This document shows, piece after piece, positions 12,022 to 22,466 of a stretch of 64,000 bases of DNA. Numbering within the stretch: the stretch's first letter is position 1; every line of letters begins with the position of its first letter. The DNA is from Darksidea phi (taxonomy: Eukaryota > Ascomycota > Dothideomycetes > Pleosporales > Lentitheciaceae), in NCBI GenBank assembly GCA_030770425.1, contig JASJFT010000039.1, positions 62,001 to 126,000 of the forward strand. Direction: 5' to 3'. The notes below the pieces were generated by a model. It had not been told where the DNA came from, did no database searches, and saw nothing but the letters and a program-made list of their open reading frames with translations. Both the position numbers and the translations under genes were made by a program.

Positions 12022-13203
12022 TTTGATACTTACGCGTGGTTAGTAGAGCGGCACTCCAGCATTCTTAATATTTGGTAATTCTGAGTAGCGTGAAAAGAAG
12101 GGACCGTTTTTGGAAATTGAAGCGCAGATTCTACATTGTGTATCACGCCTCGAACGTGATCTGTGCACATGTTACGATTTAATACTATGGGATATTGATA
12201 GTGTGTTTCAACTCGCTGGCCTCTTCGTACACGTGGCGATGTACGCTGATACAACACAGCTAGCCCGGCCCAAGGGATATGGTATATATGCAAGCCTCTA
12301 GAAACCCAAAAGAGCCGTCGTGTTCCTCTTTGAGAACTTGAACTTTCCGTCGAAAGCTATTTGTGTTCGACAACCCAACTTGAGGTCTATCGAACTTATG
12401 GAAGGCAAACGTACTCTCTCGACATACCAAACACTCCTGCCGAAGTCACGGCGTGGCTTTGGGTAATGGGCGAGGTTCTAAACTTCCCCTACTTCTGTTG
12501 GTTGCGTTGATCACGTTTGCAGTTGGTGTGATAGCGCTTGGGTTTTGCTGCTGTTGCGCCATTCTCTGCTGACAGCTCTTTTTTTTTTAAGGAATTTTTT
12601 TTTTTTTTTGGAAGCAGTGAGGGGCTAAAGAGATAATGAAGGTGCTTGGACATGATGGTGCTTACCCGAAGAGAGGGGGGAGGGTGAGGTCTAGATTGAG
12701 ACGCATTCACAGGCGGAGGAGACAAGTGCGATAGATTAGCGGAGTATTCGTAAGAGGCTGAAAGGTGCGAAGTTCGTGGTGTCGTGGTATTGAGGAGAGC
12801 GGGGGTGAATCGTTCGTTGGCAGATGTAGAGCTAGCTATTCTGTTTGTAGGTCGGACGGAACACTGCCTTAGGGGTCTCTCTTCGTCAAAGGCTAGAACA
12901 CATAAGTTGCAGAAGTCACAGTAGTTATCCCTATTTGAAAGTATGTAGTATCCTCCTGTTACAGGCGCGCTTTCGTCAGTATTAAGCACGCACCGCACTT
13001 TAAGAACAATGTTACTAGTCTCAATGCTATATTGAATGGAGCGGGAATGGAATTGTAGAGACACGTAAACCTTTGGTCGTGAGTTGTGTACACTACAATG
13101 CAAACAACAGTGACCTTGAACCCCATTCAATAAAGCCTATCGACACGTGTATAAATACCTGCTGTCTAGCTTTACAGGTATCCCTCCAGACATACTACTA
13201 CCG
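12022..13203. other. Intergenic, homopolymer T tracts
   Basis: Contains two long T runs near 12577-12588 and 12595-12609. A 213-codon minus-strand frame (12489-13130) crosses these runs, has Lys-run composition and no motifs, and I do not accept it as a gene. The right end should contain the promoter of the PPxY gene. Confidence 0.5.
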
Positions 13204-14441
13204 ATGTCGCGAACATCCACCAGCTCTGTGACCGAACAGCCACACACTCCAGGCAACTAAGCGATACTGGCCTTTTTACTATTTGTACGATCTATATCTG
13301 GTATTCGAGTGTTGACCTGCGACGTCGCCGCCTTGCAGAAATATATCGATTTCGACAGCGACTGGCCCGGCTGAGACGGACTCCTCAGCAAAGTCGAGAG
13401 CATCTCCGTCAACGCCGGACAGTAATGGAGGGACGTACGAGAGCCTTCCGTGGACATGAAAATGACCGACTCGAATATGGAGAGCACGCGACGTTGGCGC
13501 CGACAACAGCAGAGATGAACGAGTTCTTGCGACAAGCGACAGGGCTGAGGGATGAGATAGGGGAGTGGGTTGAACGGGTGTCAACAGCCATGCATATGCA
13601 GGAGCCACCGCCAACATATAGCCAAGTCTTGAGGGCGGCCGTGTCTAGACAGCAGTCCTCTGCACTTCAAACCATATCCTCTACTCTATCGACCCAGTGG
13701 AATGGAGGCCACGAACGAGAACACGGGAACGCACGAGTTCCACGAAGAGAAGATCCTCGGCGACCTGACAGCCAGCCAGCGCCGGTACCTATTACTCCGA
13801 ACGATGGGCCATTCCACTTTTCGCGCAGTCCTCATAATCTTCTCCCTCAAGAAACACTTATGCTCATGGAAAGCGAGGTCGACGCCGTCATCGCACAGCT
13901 GTATCAAATTTTCTTTGAAAGCTATCCAGACATGCCGATCCAGCAGGCGAGATACTATGCAAGAAGCTTAAGGAACGCCATGTTACCGCACATATCAGTC
14001 ACTCCTGCACCACGCCGTCCCGTTACCGAGCTGGCGAGGGGAACGAATAGCCGGAGTGAACCAGTGAGAAGAACGGATGGTGTGAGCGCAGCACCCGCTA
14101 CTAGTGGTACTACTGATCGTCAGCACACGAATGGAGAATCTCATGTTACAGAGTCCGCACCTCTTCATATGTTCGACAACATCTCTTTCAATCGTGTCGA
14201 GAGACCGGCTCCTTCTGCCAACAGCATCAGCGGCACGTCGAGCGCTCTCTCAAGGCCTCCGCATGTAAATGGCGATGAAACCCCTGGCGGCGAATCTTCG
14301 TCAAGCGACTCAAGCGATGCCACACTCGTTAACAGCCAAAGCGACGAGGAGCTCCTAGTCATCCATGTGTTTTCTGCTCTGCCATTTAACGATGAATCGG
14401 ATGAAGAGACACCGGTTGTTGACATTCACACGTCTAATTAA
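13204..14441 (+). CDS. Disordered PPxY-motif protein
   Basis: Function not recognised. Preferred model: exon 1 13204-13252, a GC-AG intron 13253-13338 and exon 2 13339-14441, giving 1152 nt and 383 aa. A shorter model starts at the ATG at 13425 (338 aa). The longer model is preferred because the frame upstream of 13425 stays open back to a good acceptor (CCTTGCAG, with GTTGACC branch site) and encodes an Arg/Gln-rich helix (EIYRFRQRLARLRRTPQQ). The phase also matches the tiny first exon, whose own frame ends in a stop after the splice site. Features: basic N-terminal helix, a PPPTY motif at about residues 106-110 (PPxY, a classic ligand of WW-domain ubiquitin ligases such as Rsp5), a helical block around residues 190-230, then a Ser/Asp-rich acidic tail. 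It could be a ubiquitin-ligase adaptor or substrate, which is inference from one motif. Confidence 0.6.
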
Positions 14442-14910
14442 CCCGATTCGGAGGGTGACACTATTACGAACGCCCTGCACTAAGGGGACATGAGTATCCG
14501 TAGATAGCGGAGATGAATGGTGTAGCGCATGTAAATTATTTGACCTTTCTTTATGATAGAATGAAAACATCTGCTATTCTGTGCACATAAGAATCCACAC
14601 TTCATTCTCGGGATAAACACGGTGATCGACGCTGTCTCGGGTTAGCGTTCCGTAGTAACTAATTTAGGTTTAGCCACATCTCAGCACTTCGTGTTTCACA
14701 CCACAATCGATTCGTCCACAACGTCCCCTCGGTATCCCCGTAGCCGCGCTCTTCGTGGTGCAATACTGGCCCCATCTAAACATGGAAGCGTTCCAGCTGT
14801 GCCGCATTGGCTTCAGCGAGCCAAAAAGGCGGGTTCGCTCGCTGCAAGCTGCAAGCCCTAGTGCTTGTCGTTCGCGCGCCTCAATCCTACCTGAGCGGAC
14901 GTAATCCACG
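14442..14910. other. Intergenic
   Basis: About 470 bp. Holds the 3' flank of the PPxY gene and the upstream region of the 730-aa membrane protein. No other feature seen. Confidence 0.6.
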
Positions 14911-17465
14911 ATGGCGCTTTTCTCCCGGCTACGGTTGAACCTTCCACGCGAACGCGTGCTCCAACATTCGCCTGGACCGTCTCCTGCGCCAATCACGACG
15001 AACTCGAAGACGTGGGGAACAACAGTTAGCCGCATTCCAAGCTGGCCTGAGGACGCAAGGCCTCTGAAGAAGCACAATTGGCTTTCCTATCTGTATATGG
15101 TGGGCGATGTCATCCTGGTACTTTTGCCCATATATTTCATCCGTAAGGCATCCCAGCGTTTATCATGTATCATGCGGTCTCGATCATGCATCGTTAGTCG
15201 GAGGCGATCGACTGCAAGGGCATATTCGCTGACCTCTTTTAGTTCTCGGGGTGGCGGCCGCAACCCTCCACACTAAGCCAACCAAGGAAGATGCGTTTGG
15301 GCCTAAGGTTGAAGCTGCCATTGATCTAGGCCCCACCATGTTTCCGATTGTGTTTGCAGCTATCTGTGGACGTAGCATGAAGGTAAGCAGGCTCCCTTAT
15401 CCGCAGCACATAATCCGGAACCTAAACACTAGTGGGATATCAATATTAACAGAACTCACTTTGAAGATGATTGCGCGCCACTTGGCGGAGAAGGGTGCAA
15501 AGCTCAATGCAAGTCTAGCGATGGCAACAAGAGAACTCCAAGTAACTTGCTAATAGGACAATAGACTTTGGAATTACTCATGGCTAGTCAATCCGTATGG
15601 GGTACAGTTGAGAGTCAACTCTTGATGCAGCGTCTCACCCTTGTTGGCGCAAATCTACTATTCCTCTGGGCACTGTCTCCGCTTGGCGGTCAAGCTTCTT
15701 TACGGTTAATGGGGAGAGCCAGTCAAGAATCCTATGCAACGACAAAGCTTCGCTACATGACCACAGGACCCGGGGGAAGCATGTGGGGCCTTGCTACAAC
15801 CTATCAGGAAAGCGGTCAGTTCGCGGATGCTGGTGCACTGTATACAGCTGCTCTCTTGGCCCCGCAGTCTACCAAGGTCGGGCCACGTGATCCATGGGGC
15901 AACGTCAAAATACCAAGCTTGGAGGCATTGAACATGACCTCGAACGACAACGATGGATGGGTGACGGTGCCTAGCATCTCCCACCCAGAGACCTACTCTT
16001 CTCTCGTTGGCCTTCCAATTGTGGGGCTCCCAACAGATATAAAATCGAACTTTACCCTGGAATCGACATACCTGTCGGTGGTGTGCGGAAACTTCACACA
16101 AGTACCCTACCCTGGAGCGGACGGCACTACAAGCGATGGCCATACAAATTGGACAAGGTTAGACGAAATCGCGCCGGGGAAAATTTGGAACAACAAGTCA
16201 GTCGATAATCCGTTTGGGAGCGTGGGCCGCAGAGCATCGTTCTTCATCGACACTGATCGTGGGTTTCCTTGGTCCTTGGACAACGATCAAGAGTCTGAGG
16301 CGCTCTTGGGTCGCTTGGATGGGTTTTTTGGGCACCTGAATCAATCCAGACTCACCGATCTGGAGATCAGGAGGGATCGCAAGCTTCTGTACGTCTCGAA
16401 GTATGCTACCAGCCCGGTCTCAAACAAGTTTGGCCTCAACATGGCGAACTGCTCTCTTTCTCAGAGCCATGTAGAGACAATGGTACAATGCGACAAGGAT
16501 CAATGCGTTGCCGTAAAGATTCGAAGGTCGCTCATCGACACACGCCCATCGGCGCTGACCGGTTTCGAGCATGGCATTATTGCGGGGGGCTTCTTCAGAG
16601 AGTTTCCAAAGGCGGTCAACTTTGCTTTGGGATCAAGCCCCACCGAACATTTCTTGTCCAACAGCTCTTCTTTCCCATTTACCCAACAGGTCGGCCAACC
16701 GGCGCAAGATGTGATGTATACCAACATCTCCGTAGTACCAGCGGATATCTTCTCGAGAAGACTCAGCCTAATGTTGAACACGTATTATCAGCTCAGCATC
16801 CAACCGACAGGCTACTGGGGCGGTTTATCGAAGGATCTTTCAGCGTATGGCCCGGACACGTTTCCGGTAAGGGACATTGACGCCTACCTCCCTGGTAATT
16901 TATCAGCTACGGGGCACTCCTTTTTCGACTGGTGGAGGAGCTTTGCTAACGCAGCGCCAACTATTAACTCACCTTTTATCGGAGCCACGACAGCAGCGAA
17001 TACCACCTTTTCCGAAGAGATATTCGTCTGCAAATTTGCTTGGCTCGCTCTACTCGTCACGACTTCTTCCATCATACTATTTACCGGAGTGGTTGGGTTG
17101 GTACTTAAAAGGATGACTCTTGGGCCTGAGGTACGTGTTATCTTTCGGAACCTCTTAGGTTGGCGATTCCACGGTTTGTTCGAATGGTCCAAAATCGCCA
17201 TCTTGAATGGTATCCAGTAGACATGTCGCTAACGTTTGACTCACTTTCGCAGTTATTTGGGTTCGTGACGAGTATGACCTATGAAAATCCACATATGCAG
17301 ATCCCAGAAGGAGGCAGTACGCTTGACGCCATGGAAAGAGCAAGGTTGCTGAAAGACATGGAAGTGTATGTTGGCGATGTGCATGGGGACCGAGACGTTG
17401 GTCACATCGCCTTTGCTGCTGGAGCGCCCCTCCGTAAGCTTGAAAGAGGGAGGATGTACGCATGA
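14911..17465 (+). CDS. Multi-pass membrane protein with large glycosylated domain
   Basis: A fungal-specific hypothetical membrane protein, 730 aa. Exons: 14911-15142, 15243-15382, 15467-15508, 15565-17130 and 17253-17465 (2193 nt). Intron 3 (15509-15564) begins with GCAAGT, a non-canonical but accepted GC-AG site; the others are GT-AG. Three hydrophobic segments lie in the first ~190 residues (around LVLLPIYFILLGVAAATL, IDLGPTMFPIVFAAI, and NLLFLWALSPLGG). Next comes a ~430-residue hydrophilic domain with many Asn-X-Ser/Thr sites and several cysteines, then a fourth membrane segment (LALLVTTSSIILFTGVVG) and a short cytoplasmic tail. The motif block SQSVWGTVESQLLMQRL and the first segments recur in Dothideomycete hypothetical proteins. 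The topology suggests a plasma-membrane protein with an exposed domain. No enzymatic motif is seen. A diverged second copy of its tail lies just downstream. Confidence 0.8.
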
Positions 17466-17511
17466 ATTTCCAAGACGCTAACAAATGTACACGAAAGCTT
17501 CGAAAGGGGTA

Positions 17512-17631
17512 GAAGTGTACGTTGGCGATTTGTACGGCAATCTAAACGTCAGACACAACGCCTTCGCCACTGGAGTGTCACTCGCAAGATCAGATGGGGA
17601 AGTTGGTGGTGTTCGCATGAACAGCCTGTGA
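17512..17631 (+). pseudogene. Diverged second copy of the membrane protein's C-terminal block
   Basis: A 78-bp segment (17512-17589) aligns without gaps to 17361-17438 inside the last exon of the preceding gene. The two 26-codon translations share 14 residues, including EVYVGD, and many nucleotide differences fall at third codon positions. The second copy stays open to a TGA near 17631. It is preceded by a plausible branch site (GACGCTAAC) and an acceptor-like GGGTAG, but no donor or start is evident. It could be a remnant of a tandem paralogue or an alternative terminal exon. I favour the remnant. Confidence 0.5.
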
Positions 17632-18620
17632 CATGGACGTACTATGCGGACTCTTTGCAACCCATCGCAATGACCGTAAACATGCCTCCCGAGCCGCGAA
17701 GGATGTTGCTCGCAAAGGTACGACTGTTTGATCGTGAATGACGCATCCTCATTGGATCTAAGCACCGATTCGAGGCGTCTCGTCGGACGTGGTATCCGTG
17801 CAATCTCGCTGTCGCACATCATTGGATTTACCTCGAAACGCATGGAAATAAAGAGCTGACTCGGAAGGGAGCCAAGGTAATGGGCAGAATCGGGTTACAT
17901 TCTGGATAGGACTTGGAAGGGTGAGCCTCGAAACAACTTTCCGATCAGCAATGGCAGCCCCACGGCGGACGAGGCTTTCCGGCCGGACATGGCGATCGTC
18001 ATGTCCAGGCGCTTCCCCTGCGAACAGAATTTGGCGCCGCTGCACGAACTGGGTGTGGCGGGTGCAATGCGCAGCCTATGACTACGAGTCAAGCTTCTAG
18101 CAGCTGTGATGGAGAACGAGGTGGAGAGGAGACACGACAGCGCAGAAGGAACAGGCGAGTGGCACACCAATGGGGCGGTTCCGACAAGGATGCTGTCCGT
18201 GGAGGTGCGACAACCTTAAAACAGGCCCAGGGTCCGACTTTTGGCGACCCGCTAAGCGAGTCGGTCCCGACCAATGATGGGCGACAAGAAGAAACGAAAC
18301 TAAACCCCCTCGCTAAGGCCATCCCTCTAGGCAGCGCCCATTGACGGTCCGGCCTTCCTGATCAAGCGTCCGCATAAATGTACCTGCAGCGATCCTCTGC
18401 CGCTGTCGTGCTTTCTTTGGCCACCATGCCTGGACGCCCACCCCCGGTTTCACCGTTTCACAGTAAACGCTCGCCTTGGTGGGGCAGCCCACGTCCGCCT
18501 ACCATACCGTTGTTTGGCTTTCGGACTGGTGTTGAAACTATCGCTCAGATTAAGGATCGGTGGGGGGACTGGACAGTAGGTGCAGGTGGGTGGCGGAGGA
18601 GGTACTGCAGGGCTCTCAGG
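17632..18620. other. Intergenic, upstream of the LPMO gene
   Basis: No supportable coding region. The right-hand part is the likely promoter of the AA11 gene. Short overlapping frames on both strands have no motifs. Confidence 0.5.
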
Positions 18621-18626
18621 ACGACG

Positions 18627-18634
18627 TATATAAG
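18627..18634 (+). promoter_or_regulatory. TATA box of the AA11 monooxygenase gene
   Basis: TATATAAG lies about 220 bp before the start codon. It is followed by a CT/CA-rich leader with ACAACACACTCC and repeated CATCA trinucleotide stretches, typical of strongly expressed fungal secreted-enzyme genes. Confidence 0.55.
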
Positions 18635-18850
18635 TCCATGGCATAACCGCCCAAGAAGCCACCATCACAACACACTCCTTCTCAACGCAGAACACTCTTT
18701 CAGCTTTGCAGTGCATTCTTCTTCTCTAGCTGGGCTAGTTCTTTTCAAGCTTCTTCTCACATTCATTGAACAACTTTCGTCGTTTACGACCTCAGCAATA
18801 TCGCCATCACTAGCTTCACCAGCATTATCAGCATCACCAACATCAACATC

Positions 18851-20032
18851 ATGTCTTTCCGATCTACCCTCATCGCAACCACTGCGTTCTTCGCCGCCAG
18901 CAGTGCGCATATGGTCATTGATAAGCCCGTTCCCTACAGTGTCGACAAGCTCGACAACGGCCCCATCTCCAAGGCCCAGTTCCCTTGCAAAGTGCAGAAT
19001 GGGTTCACAGTATCAACCATGAACGCCATGGCAGTAGGAGAGGCGCAACAGCTGCATTTCAAGGGCAGCGCAGTTCACGGTGGCGGATCTTGCCAATTGT
19101 CTGTCACCATGGACACTGAGCCGACTGCGAACTCTGTCTTCAAAGTCATCAAGAGCATTGAGGGAGGATGCCCCGGTGTTAACGGCCCCGACCAGAGCTT
19201 CGAATTCACTCTGCCTGATAGCATCCCGAACGGAAAGGCAACGTTCGCCTGGACCTGGTTTGCAAAGCTCTCGGGTGCTCCCGAGATGTACATGAACTGC
19301 GCTCCAATCGAAGTGACGGGCGGTGCCAGCGATGACTCCGCTTTCCAACAGCTTCCCGACATGTTCGTCGCCAACCTCGACGAGACCTGCAAGAGCCCCC
19401 TGAACAAGGCGGTAAAGTTCCCGAACCCAGGCGCAGAAGTTCAGGCTATGAACACCGATGATGTCGAGCCACCCACTGGCAGCGGTTGCGGTTCCACTGG
19501 AAGCACACCGCCAGCCGAATCGTCCGGCGCTGAGAAGCCTTCTTCTGCGCCTTCCACCGCTCCCGCTTCTGAGCCATCTGCTACTGCTCCCGCTTCCGAG
19601 CCATCTGCTACTGCTCCTGCTTCCGGGCCATCTGCTACTGCTCCCGCCTCCGAACCTTCTACTACCGCTGCCGGCCCTGCGCCCACCAACACTGGCGGTG
19701 TCTTCGCTCCGGGTGCCTCCAGCGCAAAGACGACCCTCGCCACTGTCACTGCCGCCCCCTCAGCACCACCTGCTGGTACCGGCGCCCCGGCCGTTGGCAC
19801 CGGTGCTCCCTCCTCCGGTACGCCCTCTTCCGGCACTCCTTCGACTGGTGAGGGCTCACCTTGCTCCGAGAACGGCGCCATCGTCTGCGACGGTCCCGAT
19901 AAGTTTGGTCTCTGCAACAACGGCAGCGTCGTCTTCATGCCTGTTGCTGCTGGCACCACCTGCGAGGCGGGCTCCATCAAGAAGCGTGGATACAACGGTC
20001 GCATTGCGCGCCCGCGCGCTGTTGGCTACTAA
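18851..20032 (+). CDS. AA11-type lytic polysaccharide monooxygenase with X278-like tail
   Basis: Secreted copper enzyme that oxidatively cleaves crystalline polysaccharide; characterised AA11 members act on chitin. A single exon encodes 393 aa. Residues 1-19 are a signal peptide ending ...AASSA, so the mature protein starts at His20 (HMVIDKPVPYS), the N-terminal copper-brace histidine. The second brace histidine fits His76 in GSAVHGGGSC. Further family motifs are FKVIKSIEGGCPG and an Ala-Trp-Thr-Trp segment before the conserved YMNCAPIEV. After about residue 215 comes a Ser/Pro/Ala linker of 9-residue repeats, rich in O-glycosylation sites. The C-terminal ~45 residues (CSENGAIVCDGPDKFGLCNNG) match the X278 module often attached to AA11 enzymes and thought to bind chitin. 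A role in remodelling fungal wall chitin or attacking arthropod or fungal chitin is inferred. Identification as AA11 is by motif recall, not by a search. Confidence 0.88.
   Translation: MSFRSTLIATTAFFAASSAHMVIDKPVPYSVDKLDNGPISKAQFPCKVQNGFTVSTMNAMAVGEAQQLHFKGSAVHGGGSCQLSVTMDTEPTANSVFKVIKSIEGGCPGVNGPDQSFEFTLPDSIPNGKATFAWTWFAKLSGAPEMYMNCAPIEVTGGASDDSAFQQLPDMFVANLDETCKSPLNKAVKFPNPGAEVQAMNTDDVEPPTGSGCGSTGSTPPAESSGAEKPSSAPSTAPASEPSATAPASEPSATAPASGPSATAPASEPSTTAAGPAPTNTGGVFAPGASSAKTTLATVTAAPSAPPAGTGAPAVGTGAPSSGTPSSGTPSTGEGSPCSENGAIVCDGPDKFGLCNNGSVVFMPVAAGTTCEAGSIKKRGYNGRIARPRAVGY
19561..19669 (+). repeat. 27-bp tandem repeat in the LPMO linker
   Basis: About four imperfect copies of a 27-bp unit coding for PASEPSATA-like nonapeptides. 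In-frame, so copy number may vary among strains and change the linker length. Confidence 0.9.
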
Positions 20033-21429
20033 GTGTTTGGTAACACAGACACTTGGAAGTCACATTCTTTGGTGATATTGCATGGTGATAGTGTTTGATG
20101 TATATTCTCTTCTTCACATTGCACATTTGAGCGGGGGGTCTGGGACCAAGCAGGATTGATGTTCACATTTTCTCTTCATATTTTCTTCACCTTCATACTT
20201 TGGCTTCTTTTCTGATTTTTGCACTGCACTGCACTTCTGGCGTTGGACTGGAGGATAGGTATTCTCAAAGCGCTTGAGATGTACATACAATAGACGTTCT
20301 CGTACAAATTCTAGCTCGGTTAGAAACATCCTGCAGTCTCCTGTTTCACCGTGATCAAATGCCTTGAACAGCTGCTTGGCTTCAGGGAATCCATCGACCA
20401 CCCTATCTATCCACCTCCTTTACCCGGAAGCCCCTTCGCTCCACCTCCCCTGACCAACTTACACCAACTTACACCACATCCCTACTCCGTCCACCCACTC
20501 CGCGGGACCCACTCTATTGATCGTCCTCGCCATCCACCCCTCCGAAATTAAAGGGCATGCCCAAGTATGCCTATCGATACGCATCCATCGCCTCGTGACG
20601 CGAATCGCACATCACCCCATCTTACCTGCATGTTTCACAAATATTATCCCATTTTCAAAAAGTCTCCCATTCCGCACGGTCAATCGAATCGATAGGCAAA
20701 ACCCCAACTACCGGGCGGTATGCGTTGGACCAATAACGCGCACCTCGTCCCGGGTGGAGATGAACTTGAAACATGAGAAACAAACGCTGGGCGGCAGCCC
20801 CGTTTGTCGAGTCAGAAGGGGGGAAGCCGTGTCTATCCTTGCCAATGCCATGTCGGCTTGACCGAGCGACCCACATAGAGGGAGAGCACTCAGCCACGGG
20901 CGGTTGCGTTACCTGTGGCTTGCTGCTTTTCAGACGACGCGCGATTCAAACATCTACTACGCGCGCTGTCTCCTGCGTAGCCGTACCTTCCTTCCTTTGC
21001 TCAACTTCACATGCTATTCAGCGCGATTCGGAACCGCTGCGCAACGAGTCGCGAAATTCGTGCGCTTCTGTCAGGCAGTGGGTTTTCCGGGACTGGGGAG
21101 TGTGTTGGGTTGGGTTATCGATAGGTGGCGGAGTACTCCGAGGTGAGGCGCAGGCCCCGATGGGTGGCGGGTGGGACTGTGCTTTCATGCGAGACGGGGA
21201 TGGGAATGGCGTCCGCTCCGTTATCGATACAGGAATCTCAGGGGTACGACTCCGGCCGTAACACACCCACTTACCGGACGAGGCTGTGCCGCAATTTTTT
21301 TGAAAAGTCGCTGGCCATGTCATCGTTGGCGTCTTGTTGCTCCTCATATCCCTCAAGGCCCTCGCAACTTCTCGCATCGTTACCATTTTCCCTTCCTATT
21401 TCTCCGACACTCAGTGTAGCTCACCAATA
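20033..21429. other. Intergenic, no clear gene
   Basis: Holds the 3' flank of the LPMO gene. Scattered short frames on both strands lack motifs. The last ~100 bp are pyrimidine-rich, like a 5' UTR of the following uncertain gene. Confidence 0.45.
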
Positions 21430-21844
21430 ATGCTCACACAGGTACTCGTATTCTCCTCCCCCCTCCCCCACGCCCATAGCATCCTTCAAACAAAATGTCC
21501 GCAGCCCCATCTCACCTTACTCCACCCCCGCCCAGGCATCCCCGAAAACCCGAACCTCCCAAGTACCCCAGAGTCACGTCTCACAGCGCCCTAAGTCTGT
21601 ATTCGGAGTATGCCGCTTTCAAGGCAACCTACGCAATGCCGCGTTTGATAAAGTCCGATAAGGCCATGCATGACGTAGGGGTAATCCATCGAATTTCCGG
21701 ATAATGCTTATTTGACACGAACCGCCATTGAGCGAATTGTTAACCGCTTGGAGTCTACCACGGCTGATGGCACATGTAACTATCCAATGAAGCCGTGCAC
21801 GGGCTCCAAAATTCAACGAGGACGACCTCGAACCCGAGCAGTAG
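21430..21844 (+). CDS. Possible small multi-exon gene, structure unresolved
   Basis: Not recognised and not fully reconstructed. The evidence is circumstantial: a pyrimidine-rich leader, ATG-CTC-ACA-CAG followed at once by a GTACTC donor (21442), a P-rich ATG frame starting at 21495, and near 21794 a short frame reading RARAPKFNEDDLEPEQ then TAG at 21842. That last stretch looks like the acidic C-terminus of a real protein, and the upstream in-frame TGA directly before it implies an intron. I could not find one set of splice sites joining these pieces in phase. Treat as a candidate only. Confidence 0.25.
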
Positions 21845-22466
21845 AATTGTTTACAAACTTTTGAATTGTTTTGTTTGATTAACCAACTCTCCTACGAGTA
21901 TTTGGTAAACGAAAACGGAGTGGCAATTGCAGGTATGCTACATAGAGTATCAGTATATCCTATCACGTCTTTCGAGTTCGCTGCAGCATCTTCCTCGTCC
22001 TCGCTAACCATACATTATGTTTGCGCCTATCCATGGCTAATGATATAGGGCCACGTCTCCTTTCTTCGACTCCAGTAGCTTTGGCAAGAACTTATCTAAC
22101 CTATCACCGCTACCTACTTTGAGTGATCTCGCTGGATGATGAGACCAGAACTCTGCATAAGATAGGACGTCAAGCGGATCCCATCTTCTGCGACACACGA
22201 ATCTCTCCTACTACAACATCCGCCGCTGGTGTTGTTACCACACGAGTCGATACCTTAGGAGTTGATATGGGTGATCAACACGGTGGACTTCTGATAGGCG
22301 GCGCAGGGGCTGCAATCGCGGGAGTTGATACCGTAGGGTTTGGTACTGCAGGCGCTGATACTGTAAGAATTGGCATCGCAGGAATCACGACTGCAAGTGT
22401 TGGTCTCGCAAGCTTCTCAGCACTCTCAACGTTCCCGTCGTCAATTTCAATGGCCAAACTGGGCGA
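21845..22466. other. Intergenic with SWC3 3' flank
   Basis: The right half lies just beyond the SWC3 stop and contains a 30-bp imperfect repeat. A plus-strand open frame here (22123-22470) is the antisense of that repeat and is not accepted as a gene. Confidence 0.5.
22312..22410. repeat. 30-bp imperfect tandem repeat after SWC3
   Basis: About three imperfect 30-bp units. On the minus strand they read as Pro/Ala/Val-rich ten-residue repeats (such as PNPTVSTPAI) in the same frame as SWC3, and resemble the SWC3 C-terminal PTVSTPIA segment. Confidence 0.7.

Noticed and set aside
12489..13130. 213-codon minus-strand frame
   Set aside because: Crosses long T runs that give Lys runs, and the rest shows no domain or conserved start.
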